From Silene conica (lineage: Eukaryota > Streptophyta > Magnoliopsida > Caryophyllales > Caryophyllaceae), in the NCBI GenBank assembly GCA_029255685.2, contig CM055318.2, positions 32,228,001 to 32,292,000 of the forward strand: DNA of 64,000 nucleotides, written 5' to 3'. The notes under the pieces are model-generated. The model was not told the origin of the DNA. It saw nothing but the letters and a program-made list of their open reading frames with translations, and made no database searches. The position numbers and the translations under genes were made by a program. How positions within the stretch are numbered: the stretch's first letter is position 1; each line of letters begins with the position of its first letter. Below are positions 1 through 10,681 of the stretch, piece after piece.

Positions 1-90
1 TTCATATTAACACTTATTTATTTAGCTCGTTTATTTGAATATTGGAAATAATGTCACTAACCAAACATTGAATTTTGTTCGTGTATGTAG

Positions 91-737
91 ATGAAGAAGA
101 ATAAAAAGAAGAAGTCAGCTGATCAGTCAGTTGATCAGTCAGCTGATCAGCTGACTGATGATCCTCTTGCGACGGCCCCGGAACTATTCCTTGGCACACA
201 TTCCAGGGTGAGCGCTAAAAATGAGAGAATTTGGATTAAGCCAAAAGACAAAGCCTTATATGTAAGATTTTTCACTTATGATAGTTTTGAATTGTTAACT
301 AATGATAGTTTTGTTAAATAATGATGATAATTTTTTGTTAACTAATGTAGGAAGCATACGAGGCTGAAAAAGAGGCACATCCCGAAATACCAGATGATGA
401 GATTTGGTTTAATTTGGTCAAGGGATACAAGAAGGGAAATGTCTACGGCACCGGAAAGGCTCATGGTGTCTTCCTCAAACAACCGACAAGAAGATCTTCA
501 TATGAGCCTCGACAAACATATGAGCCCACTATTGCGAGTCAATTACAGACTCAACTTGCTGAAGAAAGAACAGTGAATTCAGAACGAGACGAACAGTTTC
601 GGTTGATGAAGAAGCGCATGGAGGCCATGGAAAAATTTTTCTCACAATGTAACCCCGGTCCACAATCACGTTTTGACCCCAACGATCCTCATGGAAAGGG
701 TGGTGGTAGTGGAGCCGGCATGGGATTTGTAGCTTAG
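91..737 (+). pseudogene. C-terminal part of plant transposase (Ptta/En-Spm, Transposase_24 type)
   Basis: Two exons are visible: 91-261 (after a TAG acceptor, ending before GTAAGA) and 351-737 (after the acceptor at 349-350, stop TAG 735-737). Joined, they read in frame. Family hallmarks are the stretch ending IWIKPKDKALY, then DDEIW, the GNVYGTGKAHGVF motif, RRSSYEPRQTYEP, a charged coiled-coil-like segment, and a Gly-rich tail. Proteins of this type are encoded by CACTA elements next to the catalytic DDE transposase and are thought to act in DNA binding. The true N-terminus lies left of the window, so the ATG at 91 need not be the initiator. No stop interrupts the visible exons; it is called a pseudogene only because it is partial and transposon-borne. 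Confidence 0.7.
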
Positions 738-761
738 GTAGTTTGGATAACTTGTAGTTAC

Positions 762-885
762 TTTAGCTTGAAGTTCGATAATGTTTAGTTAGTTTAGCTT
801 GAAATTGGATAATGTTTAGTTAGTTTAGCTTGAAGTTGGATAATGTTTCGTTAGTTTAGCTTGTAGTTGGATAATGTTCTCATTT
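762..885 (+). repeat. Four-copy 31-bp tandem repeat
   Basis: TTTAGCTTG recurs at 762, 793, 824 and 855, an exact 31-bp period. Each unit continues into GTTGGATAATGTT. It lies just after the transposase stop, inside the CACTA element. Confidence 0.85.
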
Positions 886-1034
886 TTTAATAATTGAGAA
901 TTTGGTGTTTTAAATGGTGCGGTTCGCGCAAATGGGTTGCAATTTTCTGTTTGCAAGGTGTCATTGCGTATTGGCATGAATAAATAGGGGATTTGGCACG
1001 ATCAAAATTCAATTGAGCATGAAATACCCAGCCA

Positions 1035-1380
1035 TTTTGGCGACTGACATGGTGCATTTGGCGACTGTAGTCAGTCGCCAAAACTGGGAAAGTTTCTGCA
1101 AATTCGGCCAAATTGGCAACTGATTCAGCCAGTTTGGCGACTGCAGTTCAGTCGCCAATTTGGCGACTACCACATTTCAGTCGCCATTTTGGCTACTACA
1201 CTGTCAGTCGCCAAATCCCTAAATTGGCGACTGAATGTGCAGTCGCCAAAATTGGCGACTGATAATAGTCGCCCATTTTTTTTTGGCGACTAAGGCTTGC
1301 GACTGAACTTTGGCGACTGATTTCAGTCGCCAAATCAAATTTGGTGACTGAATACAGTCGCCAAATTCAGTCGCCTGTTT
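1035..1380. repeat. CACTA subterminal repeat cluster (TTGGCGACTG / CAGTCGCCAA)
   Basis: A roughly 10-bp motif occurs more than 15 times in both orientations over the last 350 bp before the terminus, often as inverted pairs. This is the usual arrangement of transposase-binding motifs in CACTA elements. Confidence 0.85.
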
Positions 1381-1397
1381 TCTGTATTCTGGTAGTG

Positions 1398-1650
1398 ATT
1401 GTTACTGAAAGTCCTCGATCGATGGAAACTGAGGCTGAAAACTCTCGATCGAGAAGTCCTAATCAACGCATGATCAACAATGCTTTAATCTGTGATACTC
1501 ACAAGCCAGATTCCGATGAACACATTCCTTTTCCGGGGCGTTTGAAAAAAGTCAAAAAGACGGAGACGGAGTTTGCTAGATTTGGTCAACTTGTGCAAGG
1601 GTTGAACGTGCACATTCCATATCTCGATTTGGTTAAGAAGGTACTATATA
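1398..1650 (+). pseudogene. Gypsy (Athila/Tat-like) polyprotein fragment
   Basis: The frame open from 1341 to 1709 contains, after the CACTA end, a segment with IPFPGRLKKVKK, FARFGQLVQGLNVHIPYLD. This matches the spacer before the protease in Athila/Tat-type Ty3/gypsy polyproteins (PFPQRLKK, then a helix with NIP). It is short and breaks off near 1640. The part of the open frame before 1398 is CACTA sequence and is not coding. Confidence 0.45.
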
Positions 1651-1980
1651 GGATAGGAATAGAACTCCTATGTGGAGTAGAATTCGAAGGCTATTCAGCC
1701 GAGCATTAGGGCGTGTGATACCCTATATAAAGGGCTATTGCATTCAGTTTATTTACACAATTAAGATTAATAATATACAAGTTTTTCAGATTATAAGGTC
1801 CTTATAATTTCCGGACTCATCGAGTGTTGATCCAAGCCGTTATTATCTGTCGTGTTTCAAGTAATAGCAAGAATTACAAACTATAGGTCTAGGGAGTAAT
1901 TCACTATTGTTTTACCTATAGGTCTAGGTCGAACAAATATCATTCTACCTTAGGTATTCACCCTACGACAATCACCATAA
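1650..1980 (+). mobile_element. LTR-like sequence with TATA box
   Basis: CCTATATAAAGG near 1721 followed by ATTGCATTCAG looks like a retroelement U3/R boundary. The following 250 bp are AT-rich and non-coding. No TG...CA pair or second copy was found, so this is only a tentative LTR remnant. Confidence 0.3.
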
Positions 1981-2400
1981 CCGTCCACCACCATCATCAC
2001 GATCATCATCATCATTCACGTTCATCATCATCACCATCATAACCTTTCATCTTCATCAAGATCATTCATATTCACATCAAAATAGGCTGTTTTGTTCTTA
2101 ATTGTTCTTAACTATTCTAGAAGCTTCCGCGGACGATTTCTTTGCTCAAGAATTCGTATCACTAACTAAAGTGCATAAATCGTATAAAAACCGAGCTAAA
2201 ATTAAGGGTAAAATCATATAAATATTACACTCGTCAAGGATTGAGAAAGCGGGGAAGGGTCGGGGAGACCACAACCACTCAAATGGCCGTCCAAAATCAA
2301 CCACCCAAAAACAACCCCTTTGGCCGAGACCAAGCCCAAATAAACGCCTAACACACAACCTAAATTATCTTATTTCGACTAGGGAAAAGCATCTGAAACC
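1981..2400. repeat. CAT/CAC-rich simple repeat and unassigned spacer
   Basis: Positions 1985-2040 are a degenerate (CAT)n/(CAC)n microsatellite. The remaining 350 bp up to the gypsy element show no coding or repeat signal that I can support. Confidence 0.5.
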
Positions 2401-3616
2401 TCAAGAAAAGTCTATGGCCTTAAAAAATGTTTCTAATGTCAAGAGTATGGCCATTATGCTAAAGAATATCCAACCAAGAGGGCTTGTAATAGATTTGAGG
2501 TGATTCATTGGGGGAGGACGAAATATTAGCGTGTGATGAGGAAAGGGATACCGAGAGTGGGGGAAGGAGTTATTATTCCAGATTCCGATCATAGTCTTGT
2601 CACTTGGAGAATAATGCATACACAACCCCAACCCCTAGGAAAGGACCACAGACAACAAATTTTTCGTTCTAGGTGTACCATAAAAGGAGAGTGTGTAATG
2701 TGATCATTGATGGGAGGATTTGTACAAATGTGGCGTCCACTACCCTTGTTGAAAATTGTCTCTACCTACACAAGAACACCCATGTCCATACAAGTTAAGA
2801 TGGTCCAATAAAGGGATCGAGGTTAGAGTCGATAAACAATGTGTGGTGTCATTTTCTATTGGTAAAAATTATGTTGATGAGGTACTTTGTGATGTTTTAC
2901 CGATGGTATGCTTGTCATTTTTCACTTGGGAGACCTTGGAAGTTTGATAGGTATTTTATCCAGTATGGAAAATAAAACACTTATACCCTCAAATTTGGCC
3001 CAAAGAAAATCATCTTATCACCTATGCCATCAAACATAAGACCAACAACACCACCTTCCATGGTTGAATCTTAAAAAGAGGTTTTGTTAATCAATGAAAC
3101 CAAGATGATACAAGAGTTGAGATGGGATGAGGATGTCTATGTGATTTTGTTTAAGGGTTGGGGCATAAGAAAGAGGAGGCCATGAGGAAACCAGAGGGAA
3201 AATGGGGGTAATGAGGTCCAAAAACTCCTTGATTCCTATGGGGATGTCTTTCCGAGTTAGCTTCCTAGTGGGTTACCTCCTTTTAGAGGCATTGAGCACC
3301 AAATCAACCTTATTCTGGGAGCCTTGTTACCTAGATAAGACAGCCTATATAAGTGACCCAAAAGCCACCCAAGAACTACAACACCAAATCGAGGAACTTA
3401 TGAGCAAAGGGTTTGTAAGAGAGTCACTTAGTCCTTGTGCGGTTCCGGCTTTACTTGTGCCTAAAAAGGATGGTACATGAAGATTGTGCACCGATAGTAG
3501 AGCTATCAATAACATCGCGGTCAAGTATAGTTTTCCAATACCTAGGCTTAATGAAATCTTGGATGAGCTAAGTGGAGATCAAGTGTTCTCAAAAATTGAT
3601 CTAAGGCAAGGGTATC

Positions 3617-4046
3617 TGTCACACCTTGTCCCAAACCTAGGACCGAAATGTTATTCATGGTAGCTCGTCAGGCTATGTACTGGTCCCACGGACCAACACG
3701 GGTCCTTTCCAGCATATTTTGTCCTCACTAATGTGCATCCCGAGAACCTTCCGAGGAGGTCGCCCATCCTAAGACTATTCTCAGTCAAGCATGCTTAACT
3801 GCAGAGTTTTTTTGCATGGATAACCAGAAAACAAAGTGCAATTTATTGATATGAGTAGTACTTTCAATCCTTTTACGCACTAGTTAGATTTTAACCCTAT
3901 CAATGGACCTCTTCAAGGGGTTACCCACCCTAATAATGTATTCGTTTTTAATCAATTTAAGCACTAGTCATATTTTAAGCCTATTAGTCGACCTCTTCAA
4001 AGGGTAACTCACTGGAATATTGTATTCAGTTCAGTGAAATATTATA
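3617..4046 (-). mobile_element. Solo LTR of a Cassandra-type TRIM (5S rRNA-like LTR)
   Basis: The insertion breaks the RT frame between GGTAT and ATCACCAAG, codons that are adjacent in intact RT genes. It starts TGTCACACC. On the minus strand about 3733-3820 reads as a 5S rRNA-like domain: GGATGC start, A-box region AGTTAAGCATGCTTG, and C-box region AGGATGGGCGACCTCCTCGG. A 5S-derived Pol III promoter inside an LTR is the defining trait of Cassandra TRIM elements. The target duplication is eroded (GTATC versus about TAATC). Only one LTR is present. Confidence 0.75.
3886..4025. repeat. Tandem duplication of about 70 bp inside the Cassandra LTR
   Basis: Two diverged copies run GCACTAGT...ACCTCTTCAA...GTATTC at about 3876-3948 and 3960-4027. 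They differ at many positions, so the duplication is old. Confidence 0.65.
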
Positions 4047-6290
4047 ATCACCAAGTGATAATCAAAGCATGGGATGCGTGAAAAACGGGATTCAAAACAA
4101 AACATGGGTTATATGAATGGTTGCTGATGCCATTGGGCCTCTCCAATGCACCTGGTACTTTCATGAGGCTCATGACCGAGGTACTTAGACCTTACTTGGT
4201 TTAATTTATGGTGGTATACTTTGATGATATCCTAATCTATAGTCCATCCAAAGAAGAGCATCTTCAACACCTTTAACTCCTATTTGAAGCTCTAAGAAAA
4301 CAGAAGCTCTATGGCAAGTTAAAAAAGTGTTCATTCATGCAAAGGGAGGTTCAATTCTTGAGAGTTATCATATGTGATCAAGGGATTCTAGTGGATCAAT
4401 AGAAGGTAAAGGCTATCTCATCTTGGACGAGACCCTCAACCATCACCAAATTAAATTCTGAAGTTTCCACGTTTAACATTCTTTATAGGAGGTTCATTAA
4501 AGTTTTTAGCACTATCATGGCTCCCATCAAAAAAATTATGAAGAAAGCAGATTTCGTATGGGGTGACAAGGCCGAACATTCTTTCAATATTATGAATAAG
4601 CTAGTTAATGTTTGAATCTCCTATTATTATCCTACCCAATTTCAACAAGTTTTTTAAAGTGGAATGTGATGCTAGTGAGGTTAGGATTGGAGCTATGCTA
4701 CTTCAAGAACAAAAGCCCGTGGCTTACTTTAGTGAGAAACTCAATGGTGCCAAGCTCAACTACTCTACTTATGAAAAGGAATTTTATGCCATCATCCAAT
4801 CCTTGACTCATTAGAGTCATTATTTGAAACTAAAACCATTTGTACTTCATTCCGATCTTAAGGCTCTTAAGTACATTAATGGTCAACATAAACTCAACCA
4901 TAGGCATGCCAAGTGAGTCGAATTTCTTCAATCCTTCAACTTTTCAGGCAAATGTATTAAGGGGAAAAACAATATGGTGGCCGATGTCTTTTCAAGAAGG
5001 TTCACCATGTTGAGTTTTATGGAGCAAAGAGTGATTGTATTTGAGCACATGGAGGACTTGTATATAGAATATCAAGACTTCAAAGAAGAGTGGCAAAATC
5101 TTCAAGAAGGGCTTGTCAACAAGGGAAAGTACATGGCTCAAGAGGGGTTCTTATTTCTTGATAATCAGTTAGTTGTGCATTCTTAAGGGGCCTTATCATA
5201 ACTTGTTGGTTAGAAAGGTGCACTCAAATGGCCTTGCTAGTCATTTTGGTATTCAAAAGACCTATGATATTCTTCAAGAGCAATTCTGTTGGCCAAATAT
5301 GCTTGGTGATGTTCATGACTAATCAAGAGGTGTGCTCCTTGTCAACACTCAAAGTCTTATTTTCAAAAGGGGACATACACTCCCCTACCCGTCCCTAGCC
5401 AACTATGAGAAGATGTGAGGATAGATTCATTGTTGCTCTACCAAAAACTCAAAGAGGGAAAGATTCGATTGTGGTTGTGGTGGATCGGTTTAGCAAAATA
5501 AGCCCATTTTATTGCTTGCATGCAAAAATACCGAGAAGAGGTTGCTTTTAGTGTGGTCGAGTTGTGTCTAAGAGAAGTGGTCAAGCTTCATGGGGTTCCC
5601 AAGTCCACTGTCTCTGACCGGAACATGAAATTTATGAGTCATTTTTGGAGAACTGTGTGGAATTGCGGAAAACAAGACAGATCATTAACACTTTTCATCA
5701 TCCACAAACCGATAGTCAAACCCAGGTCACAAATAAAACTGGGCAAAATTTTGAGGGCCACAACCTCTAGGTCACTCAAGGACTGGGATCTCAAATTATA
5801 TCAACCTGAATTCGTTTTCAATCGAGCTCCATCTACAAGCACCGGAAAAATCCCCATTACAAGCACCGGAAAAGTCCCCATTTGAAGTCGTGTATGGAGT
5901 TAACCCGTTAATGCGAATGGATTTGGAACCAATCAAAAGAACCGAGGTTGACTATGATGCAAAAAAGAGAGTAAAACAAATGCTACAAATTCATGCCCAA
6001 GTGAAGAAACAAATCGAGAAAACCAACGAGGGCTACAAAGGCGTTCAAAACATCCCCATACATCAACAAATTTCGAACGCGAAGACGTTGTTGGTTCATT
6101 TGAGAAAGGAATGGTTCCACCAAAAGATAAATAATAAACTAATGCCAAGAGTCGATGGTTCGTTTGAAGTTGTGAAAAAATCGGCCTGATGCTTATAAGA
6201 TCAATCTTCCGGGAGAGTACGGTGTCCATGGAACATTCAATATCGAGATTTAAGTCCGTTCTATGAATATGCCGAGGATGAAGAGTCCTA

Positions 6291-7095
6291 GGATTTGAGG
6301 GTAAACCTTTTTGACGAATGAGAGGTTGAAACAGGAGTGAACGAACATCTTGGTTCGTCTTCCAATTTACGATCCAAACCAAACTCCGTTTGAAGAAGCT
6401 TCGACAATCAATCAACATGTCTCTTTCCTATATTAAATTAGACGTTTTGTCATTCAAATAATATGCTCATCAAGTAGAGACAAGCCTCAAAGTGACCTAA
6501 ATTTTGAAGCCCTACAACTCAGTTTTGGTGTGTGTGACATACAGTACCATTAGTCAGTTTCAAACATCCTTACTCTTAACAAACTAACTCAAAGAACAAT
6601 CCTAGGAGGAGACTACTTGGGGTTGTCGGTTTTGCCAAGAGAAAGGGGACAATTTTCCTCTTTCAACAAGACAAGACATGCCGCTTTCAAACATGCTACA
6701 AGTATCATTTTCAGCTTTTATGCACAAAAAATTCTTCTTTGCTTAGTGCTTGAAGAGCTCTTTTGCTAATGCTTGGAGTCGATTGCTCCTTTGCTTAGTG
6801 ATTTGATTAATCTTAGGCTTAATTTATTATTTAGTGTTCAGAATAAGTCATATCTTATTCTTGTCGGAGTCCTTATTTTCATCCAAAAACAGTCCCAAAA
6901 CAACCCATTATTTCGTGAAAATAATCCAACAATTGTCGAGTATAAGGTTTACTCCATAAACTCACGTCAACTAAATGTTGAGTAGGAATATAGACAACAA
7001 TATGAGAAATAGAAATGATAGTGGTATATACTTAATGTACGATACAATAGAATGAGTAAATAAAGACAATAATAAGTATGCGGTCTCTCATCTTA
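6291..7095 (+). mobile_element. Probable 3' flank / LTR remnant of the gypsy element
   Basis: This non-coding stretch follows the integrase. TGTGTGTGACATACAG near 6529 could be an LTR start, and the text around 6700-6860 is repetitive (GCTTAGTG motifs). No matching second LTR was found upstream, so the assignment rests only on position. Confidence 0.3.
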
Positions 7096-7335
7096 GGGTA
7101 ACATTATTAGCAAGACTCAACAAAGTTTTAAAACTCTGCCACATCAACTTTCCAATAACTTTTAATATTATTCTATTGTTCAGACCCACTTCAGATTCAC
7201 CTCAGACCTTATACATCCTCAAACTCACCTCAGACTCTATTTTTGCACTACACTTTTCTTATCGGATTTTTGATAAAAAGGATAATAATAATAATAATTT
7301 AACACATTGTAGCCATTTATTGTTTGCCATTTTTC
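7096..7335 (+). mobile_element. Truncated copy of the GGGTAA-TIR MITE
   Basis: It begins TTA-GGGTAACATTATTAGCAAGACTC, like the complete element immediately to its right. It also shares the internal block TTTAACACATTGTAGCCATTTATT. It lacks the right-hand terminus. Confidence 0.55.
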
Positions 7336-7338
7336 TTA

Positions 7339-7918
7339 GGGTAAGATTATTGGCGGTCTTAATTAAGACAAGACTTTGGTAAGTCTTAAGACAAGACTCA
7401 CTTAAAATTACCAATAATCTATCAAAGTCTTAACAAAGTCTTAAGTTGAGTCTTGGAAATCCAAGACTCAACTTAAGACTTTGGGTGAGTCTGGACCCCA
7501 TTTTTAATGTAAATTATCCAATGAGTGGATCTCACGTGTCAATGTGATGTAAAAAATAGAGTTGAGATGAGTCTGACGGATAATGTATAGAATCTGAGGT
7601 ATGTCTGAGTTGAGTCCGAGCAATAAAGAAAAAATAAAAGTGAGTGGAAAGCTAACGTGATAGAGTCTTACGAATAATGATACACTTATCGAATTTTAGA
7701 TAAAAAATAGTAATAGTTTAACACATGGTAGCCATTTATTTGTTGTCATTTATAAAACGGTGGGGTCAAGACTTTTGTAGAGTTTTAAGCCGAGTCTTGG
7801 ATTTTTAAGACTCTACTTAAGACTTTGTCAAGACTTGAGTATATTATTGGGGTATTAAGTGAGTCTTACCTTAAGACTCGTGTAAATCTTATTTCAAGAC
7901 TCACCAATAATTTTACCC
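7339..7918. mobile_element. PIF/Harbinger-type (Tourist-like) MITE, 580 bp
   Basis: The terminal inverted repeats are GGGTAAGATTATTGG and CCAATAATTTTACCC. They are flanked by the 3-bp duplication TTA (7336-7338 and 7919-7921), typical of this superfamily. The interior is made of AAGACTTA/TAAGTCTT inverted motifs and has no ORF. Confidence 0.8.
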
Positions 7919-7969
7919 TTATACGCGTCAACCATTAGCAACTCCCTAAACACGGCGTCCAAACTCATA

Positions 7970-8229
7970 CTCCCTCCATTAAAATCCAAAAAACTACTTT
8001 ATTTTTTTCACGTTTGCCAACGCACGTTTTACGTGTTTAATGTCTTTAACTACGTATTTGTAAAAATATAAAAGTTATATATATTTTCAATGCTCTTATA
8101 AGGACGAATTAAACAAGACCCCACATGAATATATTTTTTCTTATGTATTGAGAAAAAATTGAGACTGAAAGTTACTTCGTGAATAGTGTACAAAAAATAA
8201 GGTTGTTATTTGGATTTGAATGAAGGAAG
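7970..8229. mobile_element. Stowaway-like MITE, 260 bp
   Basis: Termini are CTCCCTCCATTAAAATCC and GGATTTGAATGAAGGAAG, flanked by TA on both sides (7968-7969 and 8230-8231). TIR sequence, size and TA duplication fit a Tc1/mariner-derived Stowaway MITE. Confidence 0.75.
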
Positions 8230-8236
8230 TAATATA

Positions 8237-8518
8237 CTTCCTCCGTTCAAATTCAAAGTTTATATATGTCTTTTCCACAAATATTAAGAAAAATGTTAAA
8301 AAATTATTAAAAGCACAATTTGAAGTGTAAGATATATTTTTATTAATTTAAATGTGTGATGGTTGATTAAAGGTGGACCATTTAATGTCATTTTGTATAA
8401 ATAATTGGTGTTCACAAGGATAATTTGGTAATTTTTTTGGCTTTATTAGAAAAATGGTAATTTGGATATGAATGGATTAAAATGAAATATATTTAGATTG
8501 AATTTGAATGAATGGAAG
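8237..8518 (+). mobile_element. Stowaway-like MITE family S1, copy 1
   Basis: It starts CTTCCTCCGTTCAAATTC and ends GAATGAATGGAAG, with TA flanks at 8235-8236 and 8519-8520. The interior (ATATTAAGAAAAATGTTAAA, AATGTGTGATGG) recurs at 17082 and, inverted, at 18631, which defines a family. It lies 7 bp after the preceding MITE. Confidence 0.8.
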
Positions 8519-8775
8519 TATAAGAAAACTGTGATAAACATGATGGTATAACACTCTAACTTCGTAGACCCAATTGCATTCGTAGCGAAAAAGAAGAGTA
8601 GGTAGCAAGATTTGTTTCATAGTGAGTGGGAGTGTTTGAGGACAGCTAATAAGAGGAATCCCACGGTCCCTCACTCCCAAGTGCCACCATAAATAACAAA
8701 GTGATAGAAGAGTGATAATTTGATGATCCCCAAATTGCATACTAGTACGGTACAGTCTCTTATTTAACAAATATA

Positions 8776-8936
8776 GTATTGTGAAAAAACGGATATTATC
8801 CGTCACAAGCTAAAGCTAAAGATGGAAAATATTCCTCTCACAACAAGTTAATGCATTTCATGAGTCATCTTACCTGCATTTTGTGAAAGGACATTATCCA
8901 TGTTCAACTTATAACGGATAATGCCGGTAGAATTTG
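8776..8936. repeat. TATCCGTCACAAGC-type palindromic repeat
   Basis: It carries ACGGATATTATCCGTCACAAGC and a related inverted block near 8920. Similar ATCCGTC(A/G)CAAGCTTGTGAC motifs are at 31983 and 35660, so this is probably a remnant of a dispersed MITE family. Confidence 0.4.
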
Positions 8937-8989
8937 TGGTTATTTAATCAAAATTGCTATATCACGCTCCCTGTTTCACTTGTTACGCC

Positions 8990-10023
8990 TAGACCTGTCA
9001 AACGGGTCAAACGGGCGGGTTCCAGGTCGGGTAGATACGGGTTCGGGTAAAATACGGGTCGGGTGTATTTCGGGTCGGGTAAAATACGGGTCGAGTTTAT
9101 ACGGGTTCCGGGTCGGGTTCGGGTAAAAATACGGGTCAATCAACTTATTTTCCTCACATTTTTTAAACTTCTTTTATATCGTAATTCCTACCCTTTATAC
9201 GTTTTCTCTCCTCTTACTCGTCTTAGTTAACTTAATTGTCACCATTTTCGCCATCACCACCAACATCACCATCGTTATCGTCATCATCACCTTTAATAAC
9301 TCGCTAAGTACAATAATGAGACTCAAATAAGATAACAATGATGACGTGTCATGTGATTTAAGGTGATGAGATGGAAGTGTTAACACGAAGTGCGGTTCAG
9401 TTCGACGTAATACGTGAAAGTGACGGTATGACACATTTTGAGGTGATCATGTGACATGTGGTTCTAGGCAATAAGGTGGCAATGATGATGTGGAATGAGG
9501 TATAAGTGACAGTGTGACACACGTTTCGATGTGATGATGTGGCATGTGGTCCATCGAAATAATGAGGTTTCAATGATAACGTGGAATGTAACTTGATGTA
9601 CTACACTAAAAGTGACGTCGCGACACACACTTCGATGTGATGACGTGGCATGTGGTACGAGGTGATGAGTTGGCGGTGCTGACGTGGAATGCAATTTGGC
9701 GTACTACGGTGAAAGTGACGGTGTGACATACACTTTGAGGTGATGACGTGGCATGTTGTTTGAGGTGATGACGTGACATACCGCATATATATACATATTT
9801 GTACTCAAAAATTTATAAGTCATCAATACCTATATATATTTTAAAAATGATATATTGTCTTGACCCAACGGTCAACTCGCTGCGGGTCGGGTTTTGACCC
9901 AGTGTTTACGGGTCAAAACGGGTTCGGGTATCTTTCGGGTTCGGGTTGAAAAACCCGGGTCATTTACGGGTTATTTACGGGTCGGGTTACGGTCGGTTTT
10001 CGGGTCGGGTCAGGTTTTGACAG
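8990..10023. mobile_element. hAT-like non-autonomous element inserted in the MULE TIR
   Basis: Both sides carry the 8-bp duplication GTTACGCC (8982-8989 and 10024-10031), and the MULE TIR is restored when the insert is removed. Ends are TAGACCTGTCAAAC and GTTTTGACAG. Subterminal arrays of GGGTCGGGT/ACGGGT occupy about 9000-9140 and 9880-10015. There is no ORF of interest. Confidence 0.85.
9420..9780. repeat. Tandem repeats of about 104 bp within the hAT-like element
   Basis: Units begin GTGACNNTGTGACAC at 9420, 9506, 9612 and 9715, and each contains GATGACGTGGCATGTGGT. Spacings are 86, 106 and 103 bp. Open frames here are by-products of the repeat. Confidence 0.75.
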
Positions 10024-10134
10024 GTTACGCCCCCTACTTTTTAAATAATTCCCATTTTGCCCCTGAAAATTTTTTGGTTTTTTTTTTTTTTTTTTTTTTT
10101 TGACGTATTGTTGACGGCCGGGTTTTAAGTTGGT

Positions 10135-10330
10135 TTTTTCTGAGACGGTAATTGAGATAGTTTGTGTGACGATTTTGAGACGGTTTTTGAGATGGTTCTT
10201 GAGACGGTTTTTGATAATAATTTTGTAGCCGGAATTTCAGACTTTTTGTTGAGAATGATTTTGAGACGGTATTTTGACACGGTTTTTGAGACGGTAATAA
10301 TAAACAATTTTTGAGACGGTTTAATTGCGA
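10135..10330. repeat. GAGACGGTTTTT repeat array, inverted partner at 10930-11045
   Basis: At least seven TTGAGACGG(T/A)TTT-like units lie here. About eight reverse-complement units (AAACCGTCTCA/AAACCGTCTAA) lie at 10930-11045. They flank the tRNA-like gene as an inner inverted repeat of the MULE. Confidence 0.75.
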
Positions 10331-10599
10331 ATTCGGAAAAAATTTTGGAACGATTTCGCGTATGTCTCGTAAAAATTTGTTGTTCCATCCAACAAAAAGA
10401 AAGCGTGCTAATAGTTAATATAACGACGTCGTAAATATATCATTATATCATTTTAAATTTTAATCATACAGCCGGAAAAATTATGCAGTTTCAATTTTAC
10501 ATAATTTACTCGAGTAATTGTACCTTTGCTCAAAAAGTTTCAAGTATTTAAAATATTCTAATCGAATATGAATATATTCTGTCTATCATATATCAATCA

Positions 10600-10681
10600 G
10601 TTGGTTTGCCCAAGCGGTTTAGGGGGAAGACTTAAGATCTTCTACACATAAGTGCGCATGGGTTCGAACCCCACAGCCAGC
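10600..10681 (+). tRNA. tRNA-Leu (anticodon TAA)-like gene inside a MULE
   Basis: The 82-nt sequence folds as a class II tRNA. The acceptor GTTGGTT pairs with AGCCAGC (two G-U pairs). The D-stem is CCC/GGG. The anticodon stem is GAAGA/TCTTC with loop CTTAAGA, giving anticodon TAA (reads Leu codon UUA). A long variable arm has stem CAC/GTG. The T-loop is TTCGAAC with a consensus B box (GGTTCGAACCC). A T-run (10682-10687) follows as a Pol III terminator. Doubts: the discriminator is T, whereas Leu tRNAs use A73, and pair 49-65 is A-C. It may therefore be a decaying or transposon-propagated tRNA pseudogene rather than a working tRNA. Confidence 0.7.

Larger units (their letters stand above)
1..1397 (+). 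mobile_element. CACTA (En/Spm) DNA transposon, right-hand part
   Basis: The segment ends at 1397 with the inverted CACTA terminus (TTCTGGTAGTG, reverse complement CACTACCAGAA). It is preceded by about 340 bp of dense subterminal repeats and by a transposase-family gene fragment. The bases after the terminus are ATT, the expected place for the 3-bp target duplication; the left copy is outside the window. The left end of the element is not in view. Confidence 0.8.
2401..6290 (+). pseudogene. Degenerate Ty3/gypsy gag-pol
   Basis: The usual gypsy order is readable across broken frames. A gag zinc knuckle (CxxC, GHYAKE) near 2428-2475 has an in-frame stop and its last Cys changed to Tyr. An aspartic protease follows at about 2690-2950. 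Reverse transcriptase is at 3220-3616 and 4047-4600, with [17 protein letters not shown] and YFDDILIYS; its RT is split by a foreign LTR. RNase H covers about 4610-5000 (FFKVECDAS, ending NNMVADVFSRR). The H2C2-integrase covers about 5190-5900 (HFGIQKTYDI, then the catalytic core), with a C-terminal segment to about 6250. Stops and frameshifts are frequent, so the element is dead. No chromodomain was recognised, which could fit a CRM-like lineage, but the lineage is uncertain. Confidence 0.85.

Noticed and set aside
9195-9786. His/Thr/Ser-rich minus-strand frames
   Set aside because: They are produced by the 104-bp tandem repeats.
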